Positions 38,134-46,648 of a stretch of 64,000 nt of DNA are shown here, piece after piece. The translations under genes and the position numbers were made by a program. The DNA comes from Polyangiaceae bacterium (GTDB lineage Bacteria > Myxococcota_A > Polyangia > Polyangiales > Polyangiaceae). Each line of letters begins with the position of its first letter. Within the stretch, counting starts at the first letter, position 1. The stretch covers positions 124,001-188,000 of the forward strand of contig JADJXL010000021.1 in NCBI GenBank assembly GCA_016715885.1, in the 5' to 3' direction. The notes under the pieces are model-generated. The model ran no database searches, was not told where the DNA came from, and was given only the letters and a program-made list of their open reading frames with translations.

Positions 38134-38228
38134 CGGAAGCGCACAGGAATCGAACCTGCCCAGGACAGCGGAACTGCCCCGCACCGATTTTGAAGACCGG
38201 GGGTGGCACCAGCCAACCGCGCACTTCC
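38134..38228 (-). tRNA. selC: tRNA-Sec (selenocysteine, anticodon TCA)
   Basis: The minus strand starts GGAAGTGC and ends GCGCTTCC plus discriminator G. This gives the 8-bp acceptor stem (one G-U pair) typical of bacterial tRNA-Sec, against 7 in other tRNAs. The D arm is extended with a minimal TGGT loop. The anticodon stem CCGGT/ATCGG encloses loop CTTCAAA with anticodon TCA (plus-strand 38191-38193), which reads UGA. A long variable arm (GGGGCAG..CTGTCC) and a T arm with GGTTCGATTCC follow. It is 95 nt and no CCA is encoded. It resembles E. coli selC closely in the anticodon-to-T-arm half. The selB gene in the same window supports a working selenocysteine system. Confidence 0.93.
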
Positions 38229-38298
38229 ACTTGCTCTTCTACTCGCGATCGCCCCGAAGCGCCATTGGGTGTGGCCGGGAGGGACAAAGGTGCGGGAT

Positions 38299-38318
38299 AA
38301 AGGTGCCAACCACTTTTT
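38299..38318. repeat. Single REP-like element upstream of the transposase
   Basis: AAAGGTGCCAACCACTTTTT can fold with AAGGTG pairing to CACTTT (one G-T) around CCAAC. It lies 55 bp before the transposase ATG, and array C after the transposase carries the same element in opposite orientation. Confidence 0.8.
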
Positions 38319-38372
38319 CAAAAATCTTCATCGAACCACGCAACTGGTGCCTCGCTCGTTCGATGGAAAGGT

Positions 38373-39566
38373 ATGCGAAGAAAACGCTGCTTTCTGTCCG
38401 ATGAAATCTACTTCGTGACCATTCGTACTGTCGAGCAGCGTTTCGCCCTCGACCCATACGCATGTCCCAAGGCCTGGATGCTGGCCGAGGGCAAACGGGT
38501 TGATTTTGACGAGAAGCAAGCAATGCGCGAGCGTGGCCGTGCGTGCGTCGAGCAAACGCAAGCGCTCACCGATGAAATCGCTCGAGTCGAGCTGGACGCC
38601 ACACTGCCGCGCCCGGTCGTTCTCTATAATACGTTTACCGATGCGATTCCAAACATCATTGGGAGCTGCATGGCGCGCGGCGTTGAATTGTTCGGCGTGC
38701 GCGTCTATGGCTTTGTTTGGATGAGCAACCATGGGCACCTGCTCCTGGGGGCGCCGAAGGGCAAATTCGCAGATTTCATGGCGTATCTGAATGGACAAAT
38801 TGCCGTCAATGTGAATCGATTTCTCGGGCGAACGCATCAACTGTGGGGGCGGCGATATGCTGCCGCCCAAGTGCTCGACGAAGCTGCGGAACTCGAACGG
38901 TTGGGTTATCTTTTGGCGAACCCGCAAAATGCCGGCATAGCGGATTCCATCAATGAATGGCCTGGTTTGTCGAGTGCGGCGTTCTTATTTCAAAATCATA
39001 AGCAGCGATTCTTGCGCTTCGATCGAACCGCTTGGTACAGTGCCGGATGCCCTGACGACATCGCGCCATTCTTGTCGACGGTCATCCTGGAGCAAAAACT
39101 CTTACCACAATTATTGAGGCTCAACAAGAAAAAGCTTCGGCGAAAAATACGCAGAATAATCAAGGCGCAAGTGAAGCCATTGCCCATTGAAGCGACGAAG
39201 CTGGAGCTCGAGCCCGAGCTTCCGATTCGACGCCGCCTGATGGCGCGAACTGTCATTCCAACGGATCGACCTGGATCGCCCAGGAGCAATCCGCGTAAGC
39301 GCTCACCTCAGCCGCTCTGCCACACGATGGAATCGTCATTGCGAAAATGCTACGAAGAGTGGTACCGCGCGTTCCGCATTGCATATGAGAAGAGCTCGCA
39401 CGAATACAGACATGGCAATACGGCGGTCGATTTTCCACCGGGCTCATTTGCACCGTCGAGATATCCAAAGGCGCGTTATGCGAGTGACCCAGACGCTATC
39501 TCGATGCTTCATCCCACGCGCAGAAATTTGGAGATTGCGGATGCGTTGACGTCGCTGGTAGCATGA
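38373..39566 (+). CDS. REP-associated tyrosine transposase (RAYT, Y1_Tnp/IS200-like)
   Basis: This 397-residue protein starts at ATG 38373 after GGAAAGG. It carries the HUH nuclease pair in WMSNHGHLLL and the candidate catalytic Tyr in ERLGYLLANPQNAG, matching the Y-x-x-NP block of RAYT enzymes. WGRRYAAAQV fits the family as well. These enzymes nick single-stranded DNA at REP hairpins and are thought to spread them. The protein is longer than classical RAYTs (about 200 aa), with a Lys/Arg-rich C-terminal extension of about 200 residues. It is flanked by inverted copies of the GGTGCCAACCAC element (38299-38318 and array C), so it is the likely enzyme behind the repeats. Codons appear less G+C-rich than neighbours. 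Confidence 0.85.
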   Translation: MRRKRCFLSDEIYFVTIRTVEQRFALDPYACPKAWMLAEGKRVDFDEKQAMRERGRACVEQTQALTDEIARVELDATLPRPVVLYNTFTDAIPNIIGSCMARGVELFGVRVYGFVWMSNHGHLLLGAPKGKFADFMAYLNGQIAVNVNRFLGRTHQLWGRRYAAAQVLDEAAELERLGYLLANPQNAGIADSINEWPGLSSAAFLFQNHKQRFLRFDRTAWYSAGCPDDIAPFLSTVILEQKLLPQLLRLNKKKLRRKIRRIIKAQVKPLPIEATKLELEPELPIRRRLMARTVIPTDRPGSPRSNPRKRSPQPLCHTMESSLRKCYEEWYRAFRIAYEKSSHEYRHGNTAVDFPPGSFAPSRYPKARYASDPDAISMLHPTRRNLEIADALTSLVA

Positions 39567-39815
39567 AACGGAAATGCGGCCATTGCGATTCGGTTGGCTT
39601 GGAAAGCAGACATTATCGATTCGCATGTCCGAGTGCGCAGTGGACAGTTGTATCCAGCTCCCGTATCGTTAATGGAACCTAAGGCTTGTCGAGCGCCCCG
39701 ACACTGTCCCCCCAAGGCAGATGACTCAAGCGGTGCTGCGTAGCTTCGGTTGTTGCGTGACCACCACGCACGTTGGGCGGGCGTGATCATGTTGTTGCGG
39801 ATTCTCTGCCTGCGC
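39567..39815. other. 249-bp spacer after the transposase
   Basis: I see no gene, RNA or clear hairpin here. Together with array C and the 107 bp before the FG-GAP gene, it makes a 690-bp non-coding stretch. Confidence 0.5.
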
Positions 39816-40150
39816 TCAAAGTGGCTGGCACCTTCGGACGACCAGCACCTTCGGACGACCACCTTCGGACGACCAGTCGAGCTTCCGGCCAAAGTGGTTG
39901 GCACCTTCGGACGACCAGTCGAGCTTCCGGCCAAAGTGGTTGGCACCTTCGGACGCCGCGACGCTGGCACCTTCGGACGCGACGCTGGTTGGTCGAGCTT
40001 CCGGCCAAAGTGGTTGGCACCTTCGGACGGACGCGGCAGCACCTTCGGACGGACGCGGTTGGCACCTTCGGACCGGACGGACGCGGCAGCACCTTCGGAC
40101 GGACGCGGTTGGCACCTTCGGACCGGACGGTTCGCAGCACCTTCGGATGA
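39816..40150. repeat. Palindromic repeat array C (AAAGTGGTTGGCACCTTCGG type)
   Basis: About twelve copies of GCACCTTCGGACG are present. The first ones sit within CAAAGTGG(T/C)TGGCACCTTCGG, followed by ACCAGTCGAGCTTCCGGCC. Later copies are truncated and alternate with GGACGCGG(C/T)(A/T)G. It is the reverse complement type of the GGTGCCAACCAC element seen at 38299 and in array D. Array C ends about 110 bp before the FG-GAP gene. Confidence 0.88.
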
Positions 40151-40257
40151 CGACCGGACGGTTCGTTCATTCCGACACAACGTTGGTCATCATACGTCAA
40201 AGGTCCCTCCCCGAACCATTGGAGGTTTTGCCAAGATCACGATAGGATACTTACACC

Positions 40258-42234
40258 ATGCGTTCCCCCACGCACCGTGTGCTGCTCTTCTCTGTCGCGT
40301 TCGCGGGCTCGACGTGCAACAGCAGCCCCCCGACGAAAATTGATGTCCCTACGATTGCGGCATTCGCTCCCAATGCACCATCTCTCGTCACGACAGCCGA
40401 GACGAAGATTGTTGCGCCAAACGGCAAGCCCAGCGATCTATTCGGTTTTTCGGTAGCCATGAGCGGCGATACCATCATCATAGGTACGCCCTACGAAGAT
40501 TCAGCGGCGCAGGATGCGGGGGCCGCGTACGTCTTCGTGCGAAAAAACGGCGATTGGCTCTTCGAACAGAAACTCGTGGCTCCCGATTTTGGGGCAACTC
40601 GATGGTTCGGGTATTCTGTCGCAATCGACGGCGACAACGCTATTGTCGGATCGCCCCAAGCCGATGGCAATATGCTCGATGCAGGTGCGGCATATGTCTT
40701 CTCGAGGACGAACGGCAGTTGGAGCGCGCTGCCGAAAATCGTTGCGAGCGACGGGAAACCGAGCGACATGTTCGGGCACGCGGTGGCCATTTCGGGAAAC
40801 TCGCTGCTCGTGGGTTGTCCCAAATCGGATGCCAAGGGTATCGACGCCGGAGCGGCCTACGTTTTCGTGTGGAATGGCGCCCAATATGCAGAACAAAAGA
40901 AGCTGCTGACCGCAGATGCTGCGCCGAATGACCATCTTGGCGCAGCCGTCGCCATGGATGGCGAAACAGCGCTCGTGGGGGCTCCCGACGCAGGCGTATT
41001 TGGACCTAATTCGGGCTCGGCGTATGTCTTCTTTCGCCAAGGAACGCTTTGGAGTCAACAGAAAAAGCTAATCAGCCCAAACGGCGCGGCTGGCGATGCG
41101 TTTGGCTGGGCCGTAGATATCGAACATAATTCGGCCATCGTCGGCGCACCGCATGCAGATTCGATGGGGGCAGATTCGGGCGCGGCGTATTCGTTCGTCC
41201 GCACGGGGATCGCTTGGAACCCAAACGCCATTCTGCTTCCCCAGGGTTTGGCGGCAGATGATCGCTTTGGCTCGAGCGTCGCGATGAGCGGCAATTCAAC
41301 CGTCATCGGCGCTTTGCTCGACGACACGACGAATGCGAACACCGGGGCCGCCTACGTATTCACGCGCAATGGTTCGTCATGGTCGCAGGATATCGAGCTC
41401 GTCGCGAGCGATGCGGTGATCGGCGATGCATATGGTTTTGCGGTGGCGATATCTGGAGACACGACGGTCGTGAGTGCATACCTGGACGATGATCTGGGTA
41501 CGAGCTCCGGGTCGGCCTACGTGTACGTTTTGAAAAATGACACGGGAGACGATTGCGTGTCCGCCGCCGAATGCGCTTCGGGGTATTGTGTGGACGGCGT
41601 TTGCTGCGATAGCGCATGCGACCTCGGTCCCTGTGACGGATGCTCGATTGCGACAGGGGCGAGCGCGGACGGCATTTGCACATTGCTCGATGGCGCAACC
41701 TGTGACGACGGCAATGCATGCACATTGACGGATACGTGTTTGGTCGGGCAATGCGTTGGGGCTAGTCCCATGGTTTGTTCAGACGACCCATGCTTTGCGG
41801 GGATTTGCGATCCGGCAACAGGTGTTTGCCTTGCCGAGGTCAAGCCCGACGGTGCAAACTGCGACGACGGAAATGCCTGCACGGCGCTCGATGTTTGCAC
41901 GGGAGGAGTTTGTCTTGGGACGAAGAGCACCGAGTGCCTGGCCATAAATGCTTGCCATGCCGAAGGCACGTGCGATACCATCAGCGGCGCATGTTCGGCG
42001 CTCGAATTGCCTGACGGAACGGTTTGTCCTGGTGGCGCTTGTCGATCTGGCACGTGCGTACCGAATGAATTGCCGCCTACCGGCGTATTGGTAACGGGCG
42101 GCGGGTGCGATTGTCGAATGCACGTGGATGCAAGTGCATACACACGCGGCTGGGGATCTGCGGCGATGATCGGTTTGGTTGCGATGCGAAAGGCTCGTCA
42201 GCGCAGGTCGCTTCATCATATGAAACCTCGGTAG
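40258..42234 (+). CDS. FG-GAP repeat surface protein with Cys-rich C-terminus
   Basis: This 658-residue protein has a signal-like N-terminus (MRSPTHRVLLFSVAFAGSTC, possible lipobox GSTC). Seven FG-GAP-type repeats of about 58 residues follow, for example LFGFSVAMSGDTIIIGTP with AAYVFVRKNGDW between blades, predicted to form a seven-bladed propeller like integrin alpha. From about residue 430 come Cys-rich modules (CASGYCVDGVCC, CDDGNACTLTDTC). The end, GVLVTGGGCDCRM, weak hydrophobic helix, RKARQRR, resembles a degenerate MYXO-CTERM sorting tail. Role: probably cell-surface binding; no enzyme motif. It is the first gene after array C and is not obviously in an operon. Confidence 0.85.
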   Translation: MRSPTHRVLLFSVAFAGSTCNSSPPTKIDVPTIAAFAPNAPSLVTTAETKIVAPNGKPSDLFGFSVAMSGDTIIIGTPYEDSAAQDAGAAYVFVRKNGDWLFEQKLVAPDFGATRWFGYSVAIDGDNAIVGSPQADGNMLDAGAAYVFSRTNGSWSALPKIVASDGKPSDMFGHAVAISGNSLLVGCPKSDAKGIDAGAAYVFVWNGAQYAEQKKLLTADAAPNDHLGAAVAMDGETALVGAPDAGVFGPNSGSAYVFFRQGTLWSQQKKLISPNGAAGDAFGWAVDIEHNSAIVGAPHADSMGADSGAAYSFVRTGIAWNPNAILLPQGLAADDRFGSSVAMSGNSTVIGALLDDTTNANTGAAYVFTRNGSSWSQDIELVASDAVIGDAYGFAVAISGDTTVVSAYLDDDLGTSSGSAYVYVLKNDTGDDCVSAAECASGYCVDGVCCDSACDLGPCDGCSIATGASADGICTLLDGATCDDGNACTLTDTCLVGQCVGASPMVCSDDPCFAGICDPATGVCLAEVKPDGANCDDGNACTALDVCTGGVCLGTKSTECLAINACHAEGTCDTISGACSALELPDGTVCPGGACRSGTCVPNELPPTGVLVTGGGCDCRMHVDASAYTRGWGSAAMIGLVAMRKARQRRSLHHMKPR

Positions 42235-42333
42235 GAGCCCCTCGCAAGCGCCGGAAAATCGAGGGCCCCTACCTCGTACGAGATTAGAACGGGTGCTCTT
42301 CGAATCTTGCAGCAAGTTTTCCAAAGGCCTAAA

Positions 42334-43341
42334 GTGACGCTCGTGAACGCCCAAGTAAACCAATCGCTCGATCCTCGTCCCGAAGACGTACTTGCCGCTG
42401 CCGAACGCCTTCGAGGAAAAGTGACGCGTACGCCCGTGCTGCGCATTCCGGCCATCGATGCGGCGGCAGGCGCCGAGGTGTGGATCAAGGCGGAAAACTT
42501 GCAGCGAATCGGGGCCTTCAAAGCACGCGGCGCGCTGCATGCGGTGGGAAGGCTGGATCCGACCGTTCGGACGCGAGGCATCATCACGTACAGCTCGGGC
42601 AATCACGCGCAAGCCGTGGCGTTGGCAGCAAAAGAGTATGGAATATCAGCGGACATCGCAATGCCCGAGGATGCGCCGGCAATCAAAGTGGAGGGCGTGC
42701 GAGCGCTGGGGGCAAACATCGTGTTTGCCGGGACAACCTCGACGGAGAGGCGCAACGCCGCGCATGCGATTCGAGAACGTACTGGCGGGACAATCATCGA
42801 ACCCTTCGACGATGCTGACATCATCGCTGGACAGGGCACGGCCACACTCGAGCTCATTGAAGAAGTTGCAGCTCGTACGAATGGGGGATCGCTCGAAGCA
42901 CTGTTCGTTCCGGTAGGCGGCGGGGGGCTCATTGCAGGAGCGTGCTTGGCAGCGGCGAATACGCCTACGCGGGTTTTCAGTGTCGAACCCGTGGGCTGCG
43001 ATGCAATGGCGCAGAGCTTGGAAGCGGGACAGCGGGTCGAGGTTCAACCGGGACCAACTTTGGCGGATGGATTGAAGCCTGTCATGGTGGGCGAACGGAA
43101 TTTTCGAATTGCGCAGAAGTATGTGGCAGGATCGTTTCGAGTAACCGACGACGACATTCGTCATGCGCTGACCATGCTCCTTTTTGCGGGCAAAGTGCTC
43201 GCGGAGCCATCCGGTGCCGCAGCGCTTGCGGCGGCATTACGACACGGGCTGCCGGATCGGCCGAAACGCATTGGTGTGATCGTGTCGGGAGGGAATGTGG
43301 ATCGGGGAGTGCTGATGGGGTGCTGGGGAAAGACTGAGTAA
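42334..43341 (+). CDS. PLP-dependent threonine/serine dehydratase family protein
   Basis: Start is GTG at 42334 with AAAGG six bases upstream; a TTG at 42307 or GTG at 42343 are alternatives. The 335-residue product is a fold-type II PLP enzyme: IGAFKARGA contains the Schiff-base Lys, SSGNHAQA contacts the substrate carboxylate, GGGGLIAG binds the phosphate and VSGGNVD closes the site. Length and lack of a C-terminal ACT domain fit catabolic threonine ammonia-lyase or serine racemase/dehydratase. These convert Thr or Ser to 2-oxo acid plus ammonia, or racemise Ser. It cannot be narrowed further. It converges with the transporter operon on the other strand (21-bp gap). Confidence 0.85.
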   Translation: MTLVNAQVNQSLDPRPEDVLAAAERLRGKVTRTPVLRIPAIDAAAGAEVWIKAENLQRIGAFKARGALHAVGRLDPTVRTRGIITYSSGNHAQAVALAAKEYGISADIAMPEDAPAIKVEGVRALGANIVFAGTTSTERRNAAHAIRERTGGTIIEPFDDADIIAGQGTATLELIEEVAARTNGGSLEALFVPVGGGGLIAGACLAAANTPTRVFSVEPVGCDAMAQSLEAGQRVEVQPGPTLADGLKPVMVGERNFRIAQKYVAGSFRVTDDDIRHALTMLLFAGKVLAEPSGAAALAAALRHGLPDRPKRIGVIVSGGNVDRGVLMGCWGKTE

Positions 43342-43362
43342 CCATTTTGCCAAACGCCCAAT

Positions 43363-44880
43363 TCAACGTAATTGCTGCAAAAAATCCCTCGCCACAGCAG
43401 CCGGCATTCGTTTGTCCTGGTCAACCTCGCGGTTCAGCTTCCGCATCGTATCCGCGTCGATACGCCCGCACAATCCCCGCAATGATTCGATGACCTTTGG
43501 TTTGTCGTGGCGCAAACGAGCGCTCACGAGAATGACCGCATCGTAGGGTGGCAAGGCACCTCGATCGTCCTCGAGCACCAACAAATCATACGCTGCGATA
43601 CGCCCATCGGTCGAAAATGCTCCAATCAGATCCACTTGCCCCGTCTTGATGGCATCGTACATCAGCGACGGGTCCATGCTGCGCTGCTCGGCAAATGCGA
43701 GACCATACGTGCTCGTCACGGACTTCCATTCCGCTCGCTGGAACATCTCGTAATCACCGCCAACTCGTATCGTTTTCGCCTGGGGAGCAAGATCCCCAAT
43801 TCGCCGAGCATTCAATCGCGCCGCATCCTCCCGACGCATCGCCAATGCGTACGTGTTTTCGAATCCGAGCGGACAAACCAAGAGAATGCCGTACTTCTCG
43901 TCGAGCAAACGACCGGCCTCGACGAGCATTGCTTTGCGATCGATATGCGTTTCACCCTTGCCGAGAACCGACGACCACAATGTACCGGAATAATCGACAT
44001 ACGCATCGATTTGACCTGAAACAAGCGCATCAAAAGCCACCGTCGACCCCAAAGATTCGAGAACTTTCGTAGGCAAACCCGTTTGCTTCTCCGTTTGTCT
44101 TGCAAGGGCATGAGCGAGGATATAACTTTCCGTAAATGTCTTTGCTCCAATCGTAATGGGAGCATGTCCGGTAGACGTTCGCGATGGCCACATCGGCGTC
44201 GTCGCAAACACAGCGAGCAGTAAAAAGCCGGACAAACCAAGCCCGGACAAACGCCGATTTTGCAGCTCGATTCCACGGGAAATCACATGCACGAGCCCGT
44301 CGATGACGAGCGCCAAAAGTGCCGAGGCAACGCATCCGACGAGCACCGACGCATAATTGCGCGTCTGTAGCCCTCCAAAAATATAGTTGCCCAAACTTGG
44401 AGCCCCAACGGGCGTCGACAGCGTCGCCGTGCCTACGGTCCAGACCGCCGATGTGCGAATGCCCGCGACGATGACCGGCATCGCGAGCGGCAACTCGACT
44501 CGAAAAAGCGATTCCCGAGGCGTCATGCCGACACCCCGCGCCGCCTCGACGACCGCCGGATCGACACCGGACAAACCCGTGATCGTATTGCGAAGAATGG
44601 GCAAAAAGCTGTATAGCGACAAACCAATCAATGCGGGAAGAAATCCGATGCTGCGTACGCCAAGAGCCGCAAGCGCCGGAACCATGAACGCCAAAAGCGC
44701 GAGGCTCGGAATGGTTTGCAAAACGCTCGCCGTCCCCACGACCGGAACCTCGAATCGCCGAACGCGCGAAACGAAAATACCAAGTGGTACGCTGACCACG
44801 ATTCCCACGACGAGCGCCGCAAGAGACAAAAGCAGATGAGCCGCAAGATGACCCGGCAATTCGGCGAGAAGGTCCGTCAT
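43363..44880 (-). CDS. Osmoprotectant/ergothioneine-type ABC transporter, permease fused to substrate-binding domain
   Basis: This 505-residue fusion has about six hydrophobic helices and the permease coupling loop EAARGVGMTPRESLFRVELP in residues 1-225. An OpuAC-type binding domain follows from about 235 (TIGAKTFTESYILAHALA, VDYSGTLWSSVLGKGE, YGLAFAEQRSMDPSLMY). Fusions of this type import choline, glycine betaine or carnitine (OpuB/OpuC-like), or ergothioneine (EgtU). Aromatic cage residues cannot be assigned confidently without a structure. The ATG overlaps the stop of the ATPase gene (ATGA), so they form one transporter. The methyltransferase upstream is in the same operon. Confidence 0.88.
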   Translation of the reverse strand: MTDLLAELPGHLAAHLLLSLAALVVGIVVSVPLGIFVSRVRRFEVPVVGTASVLQTIPSLALLAFMVPALAALGVRSIGFLPALIGLSLYSFLPILRNTITGLSGVDPAVVEAARGVGMTPRESLFRVELPLAMPVIVAGIRTSAVWTVGTATLSTPVGAPSLGNYIFGGLQTRNYASVLVGCVASALLALVIDGLVHVISRGIELQNRRLSGLGLSGFLLLAVFATTPMWPSRTSTGHAPITIGAKTFTESYILAHALARQTEKQTGLPTKVLESLGSTVAFDALVSGQIDAYVDYSGTLWSSVLGKGETHIDRKAMLVEAGRLLDEKYGILLVCPLGFENTYALAMRREDAARLNARRIGDLAPQAKTIRVGGDYEMFQRAEWKSVTSTYGLAFAEQRSMDPSLMYDAIKTGQVDLIGAFSTDGRIAAYDLLVLEDDRGALPPYDAVILVSARLRHDKPKVIESLRGLCGRIDADTMRKLNREVDQDKRMPAAVARDFLQQLR

Positions 44881-45644
44881 CGGACGGCTCCTGCAAGCTT
44901 TTCCGCAATCAACGACGATTGCCTAGCCGGCGCGAGAACGATTTCTTCGACATAAGGATCCGCAGGGTTTGCCGCAAGATCGTGCACCGTTCCCACTTGA
45001 AGAAGCTTGCCGTCCTTCATCACCGCCACGCGATCCCCGAGCGCCATGGCTTCGACCATATCGTGAGTAACGAACATCGACGTAAAACCAAGTTTCTTGC
45101 GCAATTCGCAAAACGAAACCTGAAGCCGCTCGCGCGTCATCGGATCGAGCGCCCCAAAGGGTTCGTCGAAAAGCAGCACCGGCGGCTCGGCCGCGAGCGC
45201 TCGGGCGACAGCCACGCGTTGCGCCTGGCCGCCAGAAAGCTCGTGCGGACGGCGTGATGCAAAAAGCGCCGAATCGAGCTCCACGAGCTCGAGTAGCGTG
45301 TGAACGCGAGCGCGAATGCGCGCGTCGTCCCACCCCATGAGCTTCGGAGTGATACCTATGTTTTCAGCGACGGTGAAATGCGGGAACAAGCCCAAACGCT
45401 GAAACACGTAGCCAATACGACGACGCAATTCATGCGGCGGTCCACAGGTCACGTCTTGTCCTGCCACGACGACTCGCCCCGATGTCGGTTCGACGAGACG
45501 ATTGACCATCTTGAGGGTGGTGGTTTTTCCGGACCCCGATCCCCCCAAGAGCACCAATGTTTCGCCCTTCTCTACGCGAAGCGTGACGGAATCGACGACG
45601 ACGTGCTCGTCATACCGCTTGGTGAGGTCCGAGATTTCTATCAT
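44877..45644 (-). CDS. ABC transporter ATP-binding protein (OpuBA/ProV-like, no CBS domains)
   Basis: This 255-residue ATPase has Walker A GGSGSGKTT, Q-loop YVFQRLGLFPH, signature LSGGQAQRVAVARAL, Walker B LLFDEPFGALD and the switch His in VTHDMVEA. It powers uptake by the fused permease/binding protein that overlaps its stop codon by four bases. Residues RYDEHVVVDSVTLRVEKGE are typical of the quaternary-amine uptake branch. The C-terminal CBS pair of ionic-strength-sensing ProV/OpuAA is absent, so activity may not be directly osmo-gated. The start is 7 bp after the methyltransferase stop. Confidence 0.92.
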   Translation of the reverse strand: MIEISDLTKRYDEHVVVDSVTLRVEKGETLVLLGGSGSGKTTTLKMVNRLVEPTSGRVVVAGQDVTCGPPHELRRRIGYVFQRLGLFPHFTVAENIGITPKLMGWDDARIRARVHTLLELVELDSALFASRRPHELSGGQAQRVAVARALAAEPPVLLFDEPFGALDPMTRERLQVSFCELRKKLGFTSMFVTHDMVEAMALGDRVAVMKDGKLLQVGTVHDLAANPADPYVEEIVLAPARQSSLIAEKLAGAVR

Positions 45645-45651
45645 GAAAACA

Positions 45652-46512
45652 TCATTCCCTGCGCTCTGCCGTCACCACCCAGGATGCCGACGGAATGACG
45701 ACACCGGCCCCATTCTCGAATGGCGCAATGGCTTCGCGAATGGAAACACGAACGGCATCGACGAGCTCGGGGCCGGCTTTGGCATCACGAAGCGCTGCGC
45801 CGGCGAGGCCGATACGCATGAGAAGCGCAACGGCGCCATCGAGCGATTCACCAGCCGCGATTTGCATGGGCTCGTCCACTTTTTCTCGATTCACGTTGAC
45901 AAAACCGGCTCGTTCGAGAATGCCCCGAACGCGTTCACAATCCGCAAATGCAAAAGGCCCAGGTGCATTGGGCTCGGGACGCTTGATGGGGAGATGTTTG
46001 GCAACGGCCATCGCGGGCAAGACCATCCAAGGGTTTTCCGAAAGGTCCCTCCAACAGACGAATGCCATGCGCCCACCAGGTCGCAATGCGCTGAGCAAAT
46101 TGGAAAAAGCCGCTTCTGGATTGGCAAAAAACATGACGCCGAACCGCGAAAACAAAGCATCGAACGCTTGCGGCTCGAACGACGTGATTTGCGCATCGGC
46201 AATGCGAATTTCGGCGTGTCCGAATTCGGCGGTCGAAGTTCGCGCACGTGCCGCGAGCGGTTCGGAAATATCAATGCCGACGGCGCGCCCGCCCGGACCA
46301 ACTCGACGCGCAATTTCGGCGGTGGTTTCCCCGCCCCCACAGCCGATATCGATCACGCGCTCGCCCAAAGCGAGCGCCAGGCGTTCGAGCGCCCGGAGGC
46401 CATGGGGACGAATTTGTGCGGACAAGGTCGTATCAATCGCGGCCCACTGCGGCCCCATGACTTCATTCCAATAACGAATTTGCTCGGCGTTCGGTCCTTC
46501 GTATGCAATCAC
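45652..46512 (-). CDS. Class I SAM-dependent methyltransferase
   Basis: Start is GTG at 46510-46512, preceded by AAGGAAG; upstream ATGs in the open frame lack a ribosome site. The 286-residue protein has motif I VIDIGCGGGETT, acidic residue in GRAVGIDISEP, FDALFSRFGVMFFAN and LRPGGRMAFVCW, the pattern of the type 11/UbiE-like family. It transfers a methyl group from S-adenosylmethionine to a small molecule that cannot be named. It ends 7 bp before the transporter ATPase, so the three genes form an operon. The pairing with a quaternary-amine-type importer hints at methylated amine metabolism (inference). Confidence 0.85.
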   Translation of the reverse strand: MIAYEGPNAEQIRYWNEVMGPQWAAIDTTLSAQIRPHGLRALERLALALGERVIDIGCGGGETTAEIARRVGPGGRAVGIDISEPLAARARTSTAEFGHAEIRIADAQITSFEPQAFDALFSRFGVMFFANPEAAFSNLLSALRPGGRMAFVCWRDLSENPWMVLPAMAVAKHLPIKRPEPNAPGPFAFADCERVRGILERAGFVNVNREKVDEPMQIAAGESLDGAVALLMRIGLAGAALRDAKAGPELVDAVRVSIREAIAPFENGAGVVIPSASWVVTAERRE

Positions 46513-46648
46513 GGGGCACTTCCTTGTGTATGAGTGGACGGGCGGAACACCAAGCATACACGTTGCCACGGGGCACGCAAGCGCTTCACGACAAACTCGT
46601 CAGAAACGATTCATGAAGGCAAACGCGTCTCGACGCGACGGCGGAAGC

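Noticed and set aside
38134..38228. tRNA-Ser or tRNA-Leu, because of the long variable arm
   Set aside because: Acceptor stem has 8 pairs and the anticodon is TCA in CTTCAAA; tRNA-Ser for UCA would carry TGA.
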